NCBI RefSeq assembly: GCF_000425805.1
Contig: NZ_AUED01000021.1
Coordinates: 82,542-146,541 of the forward strand
Direction: 5' to 3'
Length of the DNA stretch: 64,000 bases
DNA from: Pseudomonas vranovensis DSM 16006
GTDB lineage: Bacteria > Pseudomonadota > Gammaproteobacteria > Pseudomonadales > Pseudomonadaceae
Shown here: positions 17,688-26,141 of the stretch, in pieces
Position numbering within the stretch: the first letter of the stretch is position 1
Layout of the letters: each line of letters begins with the position of its first letter
The notes under the pieces: model-generated
Databases searched by the model: none
Told to the model about the DNA's origin: nothing
Seen by the model: the letters and a program-made list of their open reading frames with translations, nothing else
Position numbers and translations under genes: made by a program

Positions 17688-18188
17688 TCAGCGCTTGAAC
17701 GCCTTGACTTCGGCTTCACGAAGCCGTGGTGCGAGCTTGTCGAGCACACCGTTGACGAACTTGTGTCCGTCAGTGGCACCGAAAACCTTGGCCAGCTCGA
17801 CGCCTTCGTTGATCACGACGCGGTACGGCACATCGGCACGCATCATGAACTCCCAGGTGGACAGGCGCAGGACCGCCAGTTCAACCGGGTCGAGCTCTTC
17901 CAGAGCCAGGTCCAGGCATGGCTTCAGTGCTTCATCGATTTCAGCCTTTTTCACCGGAACCCCGTGAAGGATTTCGCGGAAATAGGCACCGTCGACATCG
18001 GTGAAATCGTTATCGACCCGGAACTGCGCTTCGATCTCGTTCAGCGATTGCTTGGCCATGTGCCACTGGTACAGGGCCTGAGTCGCGAGCTGACGGGCTT
18101 CGCGACGCTTGGCGCTCTTCGATGGCTTGCCAGCATCCGCAGGTTTTGGATCGCGCGGGTTGAAACGATCGCTTTCGTCGCTAATCAC
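17688..18188 (-). CDS. nusB: Transcription antitermination factor NusB
   Basis: 166 residues from a GTG that overlaps the ribH stop (GTGA) with GGAGG just upstream. After a charged Pseudomonas-type N-terminal extension comes [17 protein letters not shown], then [25 protein letters not shown] and [17 protein letters not shown]. NusB binds boxA RNA with S10 (NusE, also in this window) during rRNA antitermination. The ribH-nusB linkage is widely conserved. Confidence 0.96.
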   Translation of the reverse strand: MISDESDRFNPRDPKPADAGKPSKSAKRREARQLATQALYQWHMAKQSLNEIEAQFRVDNDFTDVDGAYFREILHGVPVKKAEIDEALKPCLDLALEELDPVELAVLRLSTWEFMMRADVPYRVVINEGVELAKVFGATDGHKFVNGVLDKLAPRLREAEVKAFKR

Positions 18189-18661
18189 TTGGCCTCCAAC
18201 TGCGCCAGCAGGCTGACCATTTCCAGAGCGGACAGGGCCGCTTCGGCGCCTTTGTTGCCGGCTTTGGTGCCGGAACGCTCGATGGCCTGTTCGATCGAGT
18301 CGACAGTCAGGACACCGAAGGCAACCGGTACGCCGAACTCCATGGACACCTGGGCCAGGCCCTTGGTGCACTCGCCCGCCACGTATTCGAAGTGCGGGGT
18401 ACCACCACGGATCACGGCGCCCAGGGCGATGATCGCGGCGTATTCGCTTTGCTGGGCGACTTTCTGTGCCACCAGCGGGATTTCAAAGGCACCCGGGGCA
18501 CGGATGATGGTGATGTCGCTTTCGCTGACACCGTGGCGAACCAGGGCGTCAACTGCACCGCTCACCAGGCTTTCGACGACGAAGCTGTTGAAGCGGCCAA
18601 CCACCAAAGCATAGCGACCTTTGGGGGCAATGAAGGTACCTTCGATGGTCTTCAGGGTCAT
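18185..18661 (-). CDS. ribH: 6,7-dimethyl-8-ribityllumazine synthase
   Basis: 158 residues. The conserved blocks are [54 protein letters not shown] (with the catalytic His) and [20 protein letters not shown]. It condenses the ribityl-aminopyrimidine with dihydroxybutanone phosphate, the penultimate riboflavin step, in an icosahedral or decameric shell. It overlaps nusB by four bases and follows ribBA by 89 bases containing a hairpin. Confidence 0.97.
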   Translation of the reverse strand: MTLKTIEGTFIAPKGRYALVVGRFNSFVVESLVSGAVDALVRHGVSESDITIIRAPGAFEIPLVAQKVAQQSEYAAIIALGAVIRGGTPHFEYVAGECTKGLAQVSMEFGVPVAFGVLTVDSIEQAIERSGTKAGNKGAEAALSALEMVSLLAQLEAK

Positions 18662-18685
18662 TGCGGAGTTCTCATCTTAAAGAGC

Positions 18686-18707
18686 CAGGCCGCAAATAGG
18701 CGGCCTG
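18686..18707. terminator. Hairpin between ribBA and ribH
   Basis: Perfect 8-bp stem CAGGCCGC/GCGGCCTG with a six-base loop. On the transcribed (minus) strand it is followed by GCTCTTTAAG, a weak U-tract. It may be a partial terminator or a processing site between ribBA and ribH. Confidence 0.45.
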
Positions 18708-18750
18708 TGAGGGTTTGGGACACGAATGGCAGCGCGACAAACCGCCTGCT

Positions 18751-19842
18751 TTATTCGGAGGGCACGTATTCTACAACTTCCAGATCGAATCCGGATATCG
18801 CATTGAACTTCATTGGCGAACTCATCAGGCGCATTTTGCGTACGCCCAGGTCGCGCAGAATCTGCGAACCGGCACCGACGGTGCTGTAGGTGGTCGGGGT
18901 TTTGGCCTGGGAAGCCTCGGCGCTTTCGCGGATATGCGCCAGCAGCACATCGCCATCGAGCGGATGGCCGAGCAGCAGCACGACACCGCTGCCGGCCTCT
19001 GCCACCGCGCTCATGGCAGCGCGCAGGCTCCAGCGGCCCGGTTGCTTGACCATCAGCAGGTCGCGCAGCGGGTCCATGTTGTGTACCCGGACCAGGGTCG
19101 GCTCTTCGGCGCAGATGTTGCCCAGGGTCAGGGCCATGTGGACGTCGCCTTCAACCGAATCACGGTAGGTGACCAGGTTGAAATGACCCAGTTCGCTGTC
19201 CAGCGGCTGCTCGGAAACCCGCTGAACGGTACGTTCATGGATCATCCGGTAGTGGATCAGGTCGGCAATGGTGCCGATCTTGATGTTGTGCTCGGCGGCG
19301 AAGGCTTCGAGTTCCGGGCGACGGGACATGGTGCCGTCGTCGTTCATCACTTCACAGATCACACCGCTAGCTTCGAACCCGGCCATGCGCGCCAGGTCGC
19401 AGGCAGCTTCGGTGTGGCCGGCACGGGCCAGGGTACCGCCAGGCTGGGCCATCAGCGGGAAGATGTGGCCAGGGCTGACGATGTCTTCGGCCTTGGCGTC
19501 GCGCGCGGCGGCCGCTTGCACGGTGCGCGCACGATCAGCGGCGGAAATACCGGTGGTCACGCCTTCGGCGGCTTCGATCGAGACGGTGAACTTGGTGCCG
19601 AAGCCCGAGCCATTGCGCGGCGCCATCAGCGGCAGCTTGAGCGTTTCGCAACGCTCGCGTGACATCGGCATGCAGATCAAGCCACGGGCGTGCTTGGCCA
19701 TGAAGTTGATGTGCTCGGCCTTGCAGCACTCGGCGGCCATGATCAGGTCGCCTTCGTTCTCGCGGTCTTCGTCATCCATGAGGATGACCATTTTGCCCTG
19801 GCGGATGTCTTCTACCAGTTCTTCGATGCTGTTGAGCGCCAC
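18751..19842 (-). CDS. ribBA: 3,4-dihydroxy-2-butanone-4-phosphate synthase with a degenerate GTP cyclohydrolase II-like domain
   Basis: 363 residues, GTG start with AGGGGG upstream. Residues 1-200 are a complete RibB domain: DDEDRENEGDL, the substrate loop MPMSRERCETLKLP, and GVTTGISAADRA, HTEAACDLARMAG. The C-terminal half keeps the RibA fold but has none of the three zinc cysteines and no YLRQEGRG block; the matching positions read RVHNMDPLRDLL and VVLLLGHP. It therefore very likely makes only dihydroxybutanone phosphate from ribulose 5-phosphate, with ring opening of GTP done by the separate RibA. It is part of the ribE-ribBA-ribH run. Confidence 0.93.
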   Translation of the reverse strand: MALNSIEELVEDIRQGKMVILMDDEDRENEGDLIMAAECCKAEHINFMAKHARGLICMPMSRERCETLKLPLMAPRNGSGFGTKFTVSIEAAEGVTTGISAADRARTVQAAAARDAKAEDIVSPGHIFPLMAQPGGTLARAGHTEAACDLARMAGFEASGVICEVMNDDGTMSRRPELEAFAAEHNIKIGTIADLIHYRMIHERTVQRVSEQPLDSELGHFNLVTYRDSVEGDVHMALTLGNICAEEPTLVRVHNMDPLRDLLMVKQPGRWSLRAAMSAVAEAGSGVVLLLGHPLDGDVLLAHIRESAEASQAKTPTTYSTVGAGSQILRDLGVRKMRLMSSPMKFNAISGFDLEVVEYVPSE

Positions 19843-19860
19843 GCGGCACCCCCTTTCAAA

Positions 19861-20523
19861 TCAGGATTTCAGGTAGCCGTTGGCGGCCAGGAAACTTTCG
19901 GTGATGCCACCGGCACTCGGCTCGGCAGCTTTGTTACCCAGCAGCAAACGCTCCAGGTAACGGGCCAGCAGGTCGACCTCAAGGTTTACCCGACGACCTG
20001 GACGGTAGTCGGCCATGATGGTTTCGGCCAGGGTGTGCGGGACGATGGTCAGCTCGAACTCGGCGCCATCGACAACGTTCACAGTCAGGCTGGTGCCATC
20101 GACCGTGATCGAGCCCTTGTGGGCGATGTATTTGGCCAGCTCCTTCGGCGCACGGATGCGGAACTGGATGGCGCGGGCGTTATCGCTGCGCGAGACCACT
20201 TCACCGACGCCGTCGACGTGACCGCTGACCAGGTGACCGCCCAGGCGGGTGGTCGGTGTCAGGGCCTTTTCCAGGTTGACCCGGCTGCCGCTTTTCAGGT
20301 CGTCGAACGCGGTGCAGTCCAGGGTTTCGCGGCTGACGTCAGCCCAGAAACCATCGCCTGGCAGTTCGACTGCCGTCAGGCATACGCCATTGACGGCAAT
20401 GCTGTCGCCGAGCTTGACGTCGCCCAGGTCGAGCTTGCCGGTTTCGACATACACCCGCACATCACCGCCCTTAGGGGTGAGCGAACGGATGCTGCCAATC
20501 GATTCGATGATGCCGGTGAACAT
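19861..20523 (-). CDS. ribE: Riboflavin synthase, alpha chain
   Basis: 220 residues made of the two repeated lumazine-binding domains: MFTGIIESIGSIRSL with GDSIAVNGVCLTAV first, then GGHLVSGHVDGVGEV with GSITVDGTSLTVNVV. It dismutates two molecules of dimethyl-ribityllumazine into riboflavin plus the pyrimidine substrate. The gene name ribC is also used for it. Spacing is 45 bases from ribD and 18 from ribBA, so the three are probably one operon. Confidence 0.96.
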   Translation of the reverse strand: MFTGIIESIGSIRSLTPKGGDVRVYVETGKLDLGDVKLGDSIAVNGVCLTAVELPGDGFWADVSRETLDCTAFDDLKSGSRVNLEKALTPTTRLGGHLVSGHVDGVGEVVSRSDNARAIQFRIRAPKELAKYIAHKGSITVDGTSLTVNVVDGAEFELTIVPHTLAETIMADYRPGRRVNLEVDLLARYLERLLLGNKAAEPSAGGITESFLAANGYLKS

Positions 20524-20568
20524 GAAGTCCTCCTCGGGAACGGGGCTGCGCGTGGCGCTAGCCGCAAA

Positions 20569-21699
20569 TTATACGCCGGGCGCGGGTTTCGGCACTGCAG
20601 TGACTCGCCAGTCATCGCCTACTGCGCGCATTTCGGTAATTTTCAAGGGCGTCGCTTCGTTCATGTGGTCCAGCGGCAGCTCCAACAACGGCCGGGCACT
20701 GGAGCCGAGGAACTTGGCGGCGACAAAAATCTGGTACTCGTCGATCAGGCCGCGCTGGGCGAAGGCCCCGACCAGGCCGGCACCGGCTTCGAGCAGTATT
20801 TCATTGACGCCACGGGCCGCCAGCTCACGCAGCAATGCCGGCAGGTCGACCTGGTCACCCTCGCCCGGCAGGCTGAGCAGCTCATGGCCAGCTTCGGCGT
20901 AGCGCGGATCGTCTGCCGCCGCCGTCACTACCAGGGCAGGGCCTGCCTTGAAGAACGGCGCGTCCAGCGGCAGGCGCAGGCGCCCGTCGATCAATACACG
21001 CAAAGGTAGGCGCGCCAGGGCCAGGGCGGTGGTGTGTTCATCCAGCCCCAACTCGTCACCGCGCACGGTCATCCGCGCATTGTCGGCCAGCACGCTCTGG
21101 GCACTGGTCAGCACCACGCTGGACCGGGCACGCAGGCGCTGCACCGCTGAGCGGGCAGCGGGGCCGGTGATCCACTGGCTTTCACCATTGGCCATGGCGG
21201 TGCGTCCATCCAGGCTCATCGCAAGCTTGGCGCGCACAAACGGCAAGCCGGCTTCCATACGCTTGAGAAAGCCGGGATTCAGCGCCCGCGCCTCAGCCTC
21301 CAGCACGCCGCTGGCCACCTCGATACCCACGTCGGCCAAGCGCTTGAGCCCCTGCCCCGCCACTTGCGGATTGGGGTCCTGCATGGCGGCAACCACCCGT
21401 GCCACGCCCGCCTTGACCAGCGCCTCGGCACAGGGCGGCGTGCGCCCGTGGTGGCTGCAGGGTTCAAGGGTCACGTAGGCGCAGGCGCCGCGGGCTCGTT
21501 CACCGGCCTGGCGCAGGGCATGAACTTCGGCATGGGGTTCGCCGGCACGTACATGCCAGCCCTCGCCGATAATCTGGCCGTCGCGAACAATCACGCAGCC
21601 CACGCGCGGGTTGGGGTGGGTCGAGTACAGGCCCTTGCGGGCCAGTTCCAGGGCTCGGGCCATGTAATAGGCATCGAGTACCGCGCGTTCGCTGGACAT
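20569..21699 (-). CDS. ribD: Bifunctional diaminohydroxyphosphoribosylaminopyrimidine deaminase / reductase
   Basis: 376 residues from ATG 21699, with AAAGAG at -11; a GTG at 21705 overlapping the nrdR stop is the alternative. The deaminase domain has the zinc motif HAEVHAL and PCSHHGRTPPC (residues about 50-85). The reductase domain starts at about residue 145 (PFVRAKLAMSLDGRTA, ITG then ARSSVVLTSAQSVLADN, and EAGAGLVGAF). It performs steps two and three of riboflavin synthesis. Confidence 0.95.
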   Translation of the reverse strand: MSSERAVLDAYYMARALELARKGLYSTHPNPRVGCVIVRDGQIIGEGWHVRAGEPHAEVHALRQAGERARGACAYVTLEPCSHHGRTPPCAEALVKAGVARVVAAMQDPNPQVAGQGLKRLADVGIEVASGVLEAEARALNPGFLKRMEAGLPFVRAKLAMSLDGRTAMANGESQWITGPAARSAVQRLRARSSVVLTSAQSVLADNARMTVRGDELGLDEHTTALALARLPLRVLIDGRLRLPLDAPFFKAGPALVVTAAADDPRYAEAGHELLSLPGEGDQVDLPALLRELAARGVNEILLEAGAGLVGAFAQRGLIDEYQIFVAAKFLGSSARPLLELPLDHMNEATPLKITEMRAVGDDWRVTAVPKPAPGV

Positions 21700-21701
21700 G
21701 C

Positions 21702-22166
21702 TCACTCTTTAGCCGGCACACGGGCCAGGCGGTCGATTTCTTCACGGAACTCGTTGAGGTCCTGGAAACGCCGGTAGACGGAAGCAAAGCGGATATAGGC
21801 GACTTCATCGAGCTTTTGCAGCTCGGCCATGACCAGCTCGCCGACAACCAGTGACTTGATCTCGCGCTCGCCGGTGGCCCGTAGCTTGTGCTTGATGTGC
21901 GCCAGCGCCGCTTCCAGGCGCTCGACGCTGACCGGGCGTTTTTCCAGGGCGCGCTGCATTCCGGCACGCAGCTTTTCTTCGTCGAAGGGCTGGCGGCTGC
22001 CGTCTTGCTTGATCAGCCGGGGCAGTACCAGTTCGGCGGTTTCGAAGGTGGTGAAGCGCTCACCGCAGGCCACGCATTCGCGCCGACGGCGCACTTGCTC
22101 GCCCTCGGCGACCAGTCGCGAGTCGATGACCTTGGTGTCGTTGGCACCGCAGAAGGGACAGTGCAT
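21702..22166 (-). CDS. nrdR: Transcriptional repressor NrdR
   Basis: 154 residues. N-terminal zinc ribbon [17 protein letters not shown] with [12 protein letters not shown], then an ATP-cone domain ([28 protein letters not shown]). NrdR senses ATP/dATP and represses ribonucleotide reductase genes. nrdR-ribD linkage is common. Its end overlaps or abuts the ribD start. It starts 107 bases from the divergent lipoprotein gene; I see no NrdR box there. Confidence 0.97.
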   Translation of the reverse strand: MHCPFCGANDTKVIDSRLVAEGEQVRRRRECVACGERFTTFETAELVLPRLIKQDGSRQPFDEEKLRAGMQRALEKRPVSVERLEAALAHIKHKLRATGEREIKSLVVGELVMAELQKLDEVAYIRFASVYRRFQDLNEFREEIDRLARVPAKE

Positions 22167-22273
22167 GGTGGCAGGCAACAAAAAAAGGGAGGGCCATGGT
22201 AGCGCATCCCACTGGCAAGACAAGCCAAAGGGGTTACCATCCACTGAGGAAATACACCGCGAAGGAATTCCCC

Positions 22274-22717
22274 ATGTCATTTCGAGCGCTCGTTGTGCTC
22301 AGTTGTGCCGCCTTGCTGGTGGCCTGCAGCAGCGATAAACCCCAACCTGCCCCGGCACCGAAAGCCCCGGTGGCCAGCAAGACCAAAGAACTTGGCCCCT
22401 TGCCTGCCTACCAACGCGAACTGAGCGGCACCCTGCTCAACATTCCGGCCGGCGCCGAAGTCGAACTGGCGCTACTGGTCATTGACGATCGCGGCCGCCC
22501 ACAACGCCTGCTGGCCAATAGCACCTTGAATGGCAATGGCCTGGACCTGCCCTACCAATTGCGCTTCAACCCCGAGGCCTTCCCCGCTGGGGCCCGGGTC
22601 GAGTTGCGGGGTCGCGCCAGCAAGTCCGGGCAACTGATCCTGCACCTGCCGCCGGTACGCATCTCCCAGGCCCAGACCCAGGCCACCGGCCCGCTGCGCT
22701 TCGAAAAGGCGCCATGA
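22274..22717 (+). CDS. YbaY-type lipoprotein
   Basis: 147 residues, ATG 22274 with GAAGGAA upstream. Lipoprotein signal peptide with lipobox LVACS (Cys near residue 19), a Pro/Ala-rich linker, and a small beta-rich domain ([24 protein letters not shown]... [21 protein letters not shown]) resembling the type III secretion pilotin-like YbaY/YscW fold. Function is unknown; outer-membrane inner leaflet location is expected. It overlaps the following methyltransferase gene by four bases. Confidence 0.8.
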   Translation: MSFRALVVLSCAALLVACSSDKPQPAPAPKAPVASKTKELGPLPAYQRELSGTLLNIPAGAEVELALLVIDDRGRPQRLLANSTLNGNGLDLPYQLRFNPEAFPAGARVELRGRASKSGQLILHLPPVRISQAQTQATGPLRFEKAP

Positions 22718-23367
22718 TGGCACCTGCTCCCCTGCAACATGCCCTCGGCGAACTGCTCGGTGACGCCCGCCTGGTGGTCAGCGAGCTGCCTGAATGCACG
22801 CTGAAGCTTTGGCTGATCGACGCGCAGAATATGGACCGCGCGTTCAGCCCCGAAGAAACCCGGCGCATCCTCCACGAGCCACCTTACTGGAGCTTTTGCT
22901 GGGCCAGCGGCTTGGCAATGGCCCGCTACCTGGCCAAGCACCCCGAGTGGGTTGCCGGTAAGCGGGTGCTGGATTTCGGGGCCGGCTCAGGTATCGCCGG
23001 TATTGCCGCAGCACAGGCCGGTGCGCTGGAAGTGGTGGCCTGTGACCTGGACCCGCTGGCGCTGGATGCCTGCCGGGCCAATGCCGCCCTCAACGGCGTG
23101 GAGCTGAGCTATTCCAGCGATTTTTTCCAGGAAGCCGACCGCTTCGACCTGATTCTGGTGGCGGATGTGCTCTATGACCGGGCCAACCTGCCACTGCTCG
23201 ATGCGTTCCTCAGCCGTGGCCGCCAGGCACTGGTGGCAGACTCGCGCGTGCGGGACTTCAGCCACCCCCTGTACCAGCCGCTGGGCGTACTCGAAGCCCT
23301 GACCTTGCCAGACCTGGCCGAGCCCCACGAATTCCGCCGGGTCAGCCTGTACCACGCCAGCCGCTGA
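22714..23367 (+). CDS. Class I SAM-dependent methyltransferase (PrmA/ETFB-KMT-like)
   Basis: 217 residues. SAM motif I is VLDFGAGSGIAGIAAA (about residues 90-105), followed by VACDLDPLALDACRANAALNGV (motif II) and DLILVADVLYD (the family D/N-V-L-Y-D post-motif). This pattern is that of protein lysine methyltransferases of the nicotinamide/ETF-beta type. The substrate is not known. It overlaps the lipoprotein gene (ATGA), so translation is coupled. Confidence 0.85.
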   Translation: MMAPAPLQHALGELLGDARLVVSELPECTLKLWLIDAQNMDRAFSPEETRRILHEPPYWSFCWASGLAMARYLAKHPEWVAGKRVLDFGAGSGIAGIAAAQAGALEVVACDLDPLALDACRANAALNGVELSYSSDFFQEADRFDLILVADVLYDRANLPLLDAFLSRGRQALVADSRVRDFSHPLYQPLGVLEALTLPDLAEPHEFRRVSLYHASR

Positions 23368-23407
23368 GCCTTATAGTGATGCCATTCACCGATTTTCGAG
23401 AGTTGTG

Positions 23408-24280
23408 ATGAGCCAAGACACCCCCTACGTTTTCGATACCACCGCTGCCGATTTCGATCAGTTGGTGATCGCCAACTCCCACCACAAACCGGTGCTGGTG
23501 GATTTCTGGGCCGAGTGGTGCGCGCCGTGCAAGGCGCTGATGCCGTTGCTTGCGCAAATCACCGAGAGCTATCAGGGCGAGCTGCTGCTGGCCAAGGTCA
23601 ACTGCGACATCGAGCAGGACATCGTCGCCCGCTTTGGCATTCGCAGCCTGCCGACCGTGGTGCTGTTCAAGGACGGCCAACCGGTTGACGGTTTTGCCGG
23701 CGCGCAACCCGAGTCAGCCATTCGCGCCTTGCTCGAACCCCATGTACAAATGCCGCCACCGGCCGCAGCTGACCCGCTGGAGCAAGCCCAGGCACTTTTT
23801 GCCGAGGGTCGATTCAGTGAAGCCGAAGCCACCCTCAAGGCCTTGCTCGGTGAAGACAACAGCAATGCCGGCGCACTGATCCTGTATGCCCGTTGCCTGG
23901 CCGAACGCGGCGAGCTGGGTGAAGCCCAGACCGTGCTCGATGCGGTCAAGAGCGATGAGCACAAGGCGGACTTGGCGGGCGCCAAGGCTCAACTGACTTT
24001 CCTGCGCCAGGCTACCAGCCTGCCGGAAGTCGCTGACCTGAAGGCACGGCTGGCGCAGAACGGCGAGGATGATGAAGCGGCCTACCAGCTGTGCATCAAG
24101 CAGCTGTCGCGCCAGCAGTACGAAGCGGCGCTGGACGGCTTGCTGAAGCTGTTTACCCGTAACCGTGGCTATGAGGGCGGGCTGCCGCACAAGACGCTGC
24201 TGCAGGTGTTCGACCTGCTGGGCAATGATCATCCGCTGGTGGGAACTTACCGTCGCAAGTTGTTTGCGGCGCTGTATTGA
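23408..24280 (+). CDS. cnoX: Thioredoxin-TPR co-chaperone, CnoX/YbbN family
   Basis: 290 residues from ATG 23408 (a GTG one codon upstream is possible). Residues 1-110 are a thioredoxin domain with an intact WCAPC active site and the cis-Pro region IRSLPTVVLF. Residues 120-290 form TPR-like helical repeats (ALFAEGRFSEAEATLKALL, ARCLAERGELGEAQTVLDAV). The family protects oxidised or aggregating proteins and hands them to DnaK/GroEL. E. coli CnoX has SxxC; this protein has CxxC, so it may also reduce disulfides. Confidence 0.9.
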   Translation: MSQDTPYVFDTTAADFDQLVIANSHHKPVLVDFWAEWCAPCKALMPLLAQITESYQGELLLAKVNCDIEQDIVARFGIRSLPTVVLFKDGQPVDGFAGAQPESAIRALLEPHVQMPPPAAADPLEQAQALFAEGRFSEAEATLKALLGEDNSNAGALILYARCLAERGELGEAQTVLDAVKSDEHKADLAGAKAQLTFLRQATSLPEVADLKARLAQNGEDDEAAYQLCIKQLSRQQYEAALDGLLKLFTRNRGYEGGLPHKTLLQVFDLLGNDHPLVGTYRRKLFAALY

Positions 24281-24287
24281 GAGCCAC

Positions 24288-24308
24288 ATCGCGGGGCTGC
24301 CCCGCGAT
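24288..24308. repeat. Short REP-derived palindrome
   Basis: Perfect 9-bp stem ATCGCGGGG/CCCCGCGAT with a three-base loop. It is the outer part of the longer REP elements elsewhere in the window. It lies between convergent genes, where it can act as a bidirectional transcript end. Confidence 0.7.
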
Positions 24309-24313
24309 AAGAT

Positions 24314-24661
24314 TCACCCGACCCAGTGATACACCGGCGCATCCGCGCCGCTTTCCACCTTCACCTCGGCGCTGTGGCGCAAGCGCACCAGCAAGCGCTT
24401 GCCCGCCGCGGTATTCCCCGCCAGCCCTTCGAGGTGCTCAAGCAGCGCCGGCCCATTGAGTTGCCCCGCCTTGCGCAGCACATCCCGCGCCGCCTGCCAC
24501 AGGGCATCATCCGGGCGAGCGCTGGGCACCGAGGCGACTGCAGCCACCGTGGCCAGCGGTGCCACCGCCGTCAGTTGGCCACCCAACTGCGCCCACTCAG
24601 ACGGCTCCAGCTCCAGGGTCAGATCCACTGGCCAGTCGCCGATATGTCCACGAATTCGCAC
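24314..24661 (-). CDS. Conserved hypothetical protein
   Basis: 115 residues, GTG start with GAGG seven bases upstream. The N-terminal part (MRIRGHIGDWPVDLTLELEPSEWAQL) looks like a small beta unit; the rest is Ala/Leu-rich and helical with a basic stretch (GKRLLVRLRHSAEV). No signal peptide or membrane segment. I do not recognise a family. It is divergent from the Zur-box promoter region, with its start 85 bases from that box. Confidence 0.6.
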   Translation of the reverse strand: MRIRGHIGDWPVDLTLELEPSEWAQLGGQLTAVAPLATVAAVASVPSARPDDALWQAARDVLRKAGQLNGPALLEHLEGLAGNTAAGKRLLVRLRHSAEVKVESGADAPVYHWVG

Positions 24662-24746
24662 GGTCTTTTCCTCTGCACATTAACGGGCTCCATGCTCCCA
24701 CGCTGACGACCTGTCGCCAAGCACGCTGGCATCCACGGAACAAGTT

Positions 24747-24759
24747 GTTATAACATCAC
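24747..24759. promoter_or_regulatory. Zur-box-like operator
   Basis: GTTATAACATCAC agrees at 11 of 13 positions with the gammaproteobacterial Zur core GTTATAATATAAC and contains a perfect TGTTATAACA palindrome (24746-24755). It lies 35 bases before the His-rich DUF2796 gene. Zur represses zinc-acquisition genes when zinc is plentiful, which fits the genes downstream. Confidence 0.6.
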
Positions 24760-24793
24760 AAAATCAACCCCGTGCTCTCGTGGAGTCTTGCCC

Positions 24794-25375
24794 ATGCTTC
24801 GTCTGCTGCTTGCCTTGCCGTTCGCTTTACTTCCCCTGGCCGTTGCCCATGCCCATGACGACCACGATCACGATCACGACCATGATCACGCCCACGGCAG
24901 CCTCGCCGCGCATGAGCACGGGGTTGCCCGACTCAATGCAGTACTCGACGGCAAGACACTGGAGATTGAGTTGCAAAGCCCGGCGATGAATCTGGTCGGC
25001 TTTGAACACGCCGCCGGCAGCGCTGCCGACAAGGCCAAGGTTGCCGCCGCACGCGCCCAACTGGAAAAGCCCCTGGCGTTGTTTGCCCTGCCCAAGGCGG
25101 CCAACTGCAGCGAATCCGAACAGGCGCTGGAAAGCCCCTTGTTCGGGGACAGGCCGGCAGTTGACGACGATGGTGAGGCGCACAAGGCCGGTCACAGTGA
25201 GATCCACGCGCACTACCAACTCAACTGCGAGAAGCCCGGCGACCTCACGGGCCTGGACCTGAGCCCGCTGTTCAAAGCCTTCCCCGCCACCCAGAAAATT
25301 CAGCTACAACTGATCGGACCCAACGGCCAGCAGGGTGTCGAAGCGACCCCGGCCAACGCCTCGATCACATTCTGA
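24794..25375 (+). CDS. Periplasmic His-rich zinc-binding protein, DUF2796 (ZrgA-like)
   Basis: 193 residues from ATG 24794 with GGAG upstream. A signal peptide (MLRLLLALPFALLPLAVAHA) is followed at once by an Asp/His repeat (HDDHDHDHDHDHAH) and AAHEHGVARLN, an obvious metal-chelating stretch. A later H-x-E-x-H-A-H cluster (HSEIHAHYQLNC) is typical of DUF2796. The family includes ZrgA of the Vibrio zinc importer ZrgABCDE. With a Zur-like box upstream and ABC genes downstream it is probably the periplasmic zinc receptor of the operon. Confidence 0.8.
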   Translation: MLRLLLALPFALLPLAVAHAHDDHDHDHDHDHAHGSLAAHEHGVARLNAVLDGKTLEIELQSPAMNLVGFEHAAGSAADKAKVAAARAQLEKPLALFALPKAANCSESEQALESPLFGDRPAVDDDGEAHKAGHSEIHAHYQLNCEKPGDLTGLDLSPLFKAFPATQKIQLQLIGPNGQQGVEATPANASITF

Positions 25376-25394
25376 CAGCCCTTTTGCAGCGAAG

Positions 25395-25414
25395 CGCCCG
25401 GGGTAACCCGGGCG
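25395..25414 (+). other. Stem-loop between the zinc-binding protein and ABC ATPase genes
   Basis: Perfect 8-bp GC stem CGCCCGGG/CCCGGGCG with a GTAA loop ends 7 bases before the ATPase start. It lacks a long T-run, so it may reduce or stabilise expression of the distal genes rather than terminate. It leaves no clear Shine-Dalgarno sequence for the ATPase. Confidence 0.6.
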
Positions 25415-25421
25415 TTCATTT

Positions 25422-26141
25422 ATGAGCCAGGCACTGATTGAACTGACCGACCTGGGCTTTGCCTGGCCGGGCCAAGCCCCTCTTCTGGATATCCCCGCAC
25501 TACGCCTCGAGGCCGGTGAATCACTGTTTCTCAAAGGCCCGAGCGGTAGCGGTAAAACTACCCTGCTCGGGTTGCTCGGCGGCGTGCAAAAGCCCGACCG
25601 CGGCACGATCCGCCTGCTGGGCCAGGACTTGGGCGAATTGAAGCTGGCCGCTCGCGATCGGTTTCGGGTTGACCACACCGGCTACATTTTCCAGCAGTTC
25701 AACCTGCTGCCGTTTCTGTCGGTGCGGGAAAACGTCGAGCTGCCGTGCCGCTTCTCCCGCAGCCGTGCGCAACGCGCCTGTGAGCGCCACGGCAGCATCG
25801 ACCAGGCCGCAGCCACCCTCCTCTCCCATCTGGGCTTGAAAGACCCGGCCCTGCTGGCTAGGCGCGCCGACAGCCTGTCTATCGGCCAGCAGCAACGGGT
25901 GGCCGCCGCCCGTGCACTGATCGGCCAACCGGAGCTGGTGATCGCCGACGAGCCCACCTCGGCCCTGGATGCCGACACCCGTGAAGCCTTCATTCGCCTG
26001 TTGTTCACCGAATGCCGGGAGGCGGGTTCCAGCCTGCTGTTCGTCAGTCACGACCAGAGCCTGGCCCCGCTGTTCGATCGCCAGCTGTCACTGGCCGAAC
26101 TCAACCGCGCGGCCGTTGCGGCCAATGATCTGGAGGCCTGA
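25422..26141 (+). CDS. ABC transporter ATP-binding protein (LolD/MacB type)
   Basis: 239 residues. Walker A GPSGSGKTTLLGLLGG (about residues 36-51), Q-loop IFQQFNLLPFL, signature LSIGQQQRVAAARAL, Walker B LVIADEPTSALD and the switch His in FVSHDQ. The sequence is of the MacB/LolD class (tightly paired with a FtsX-type permease), not of the ZnuC class. It overlaps the permease start by one base. Confidence 0.93.
   Translation: MSQALIELTDLGFAWPGQAPLLDIPALRLEAGESLFLKGPSGSGKTTLLGLLGGVQKPDRGTIRLLGQDLGELKLAARDRFRVDHTGYIFQQFNLLPFLSVRENVELPCRFSRSRAQRACERHGSIDQAAATLLSHLGLKDPALLARRADSLSIGQQQRVAAARALIGQPELVIADEPTSALDADTREAFIRLLFTECREAGSSLLFVSHDQSLAPLFDRQLSLAELNRAAVAANDLEA

Noticed and set aside
18662..21720. 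FMN riboswitch in the riboflavin cluster
   Set aside because: No gap in the cluster is long enough or carries RFN-like conserved boxes; the one hairpin (18686-18707) is simple.
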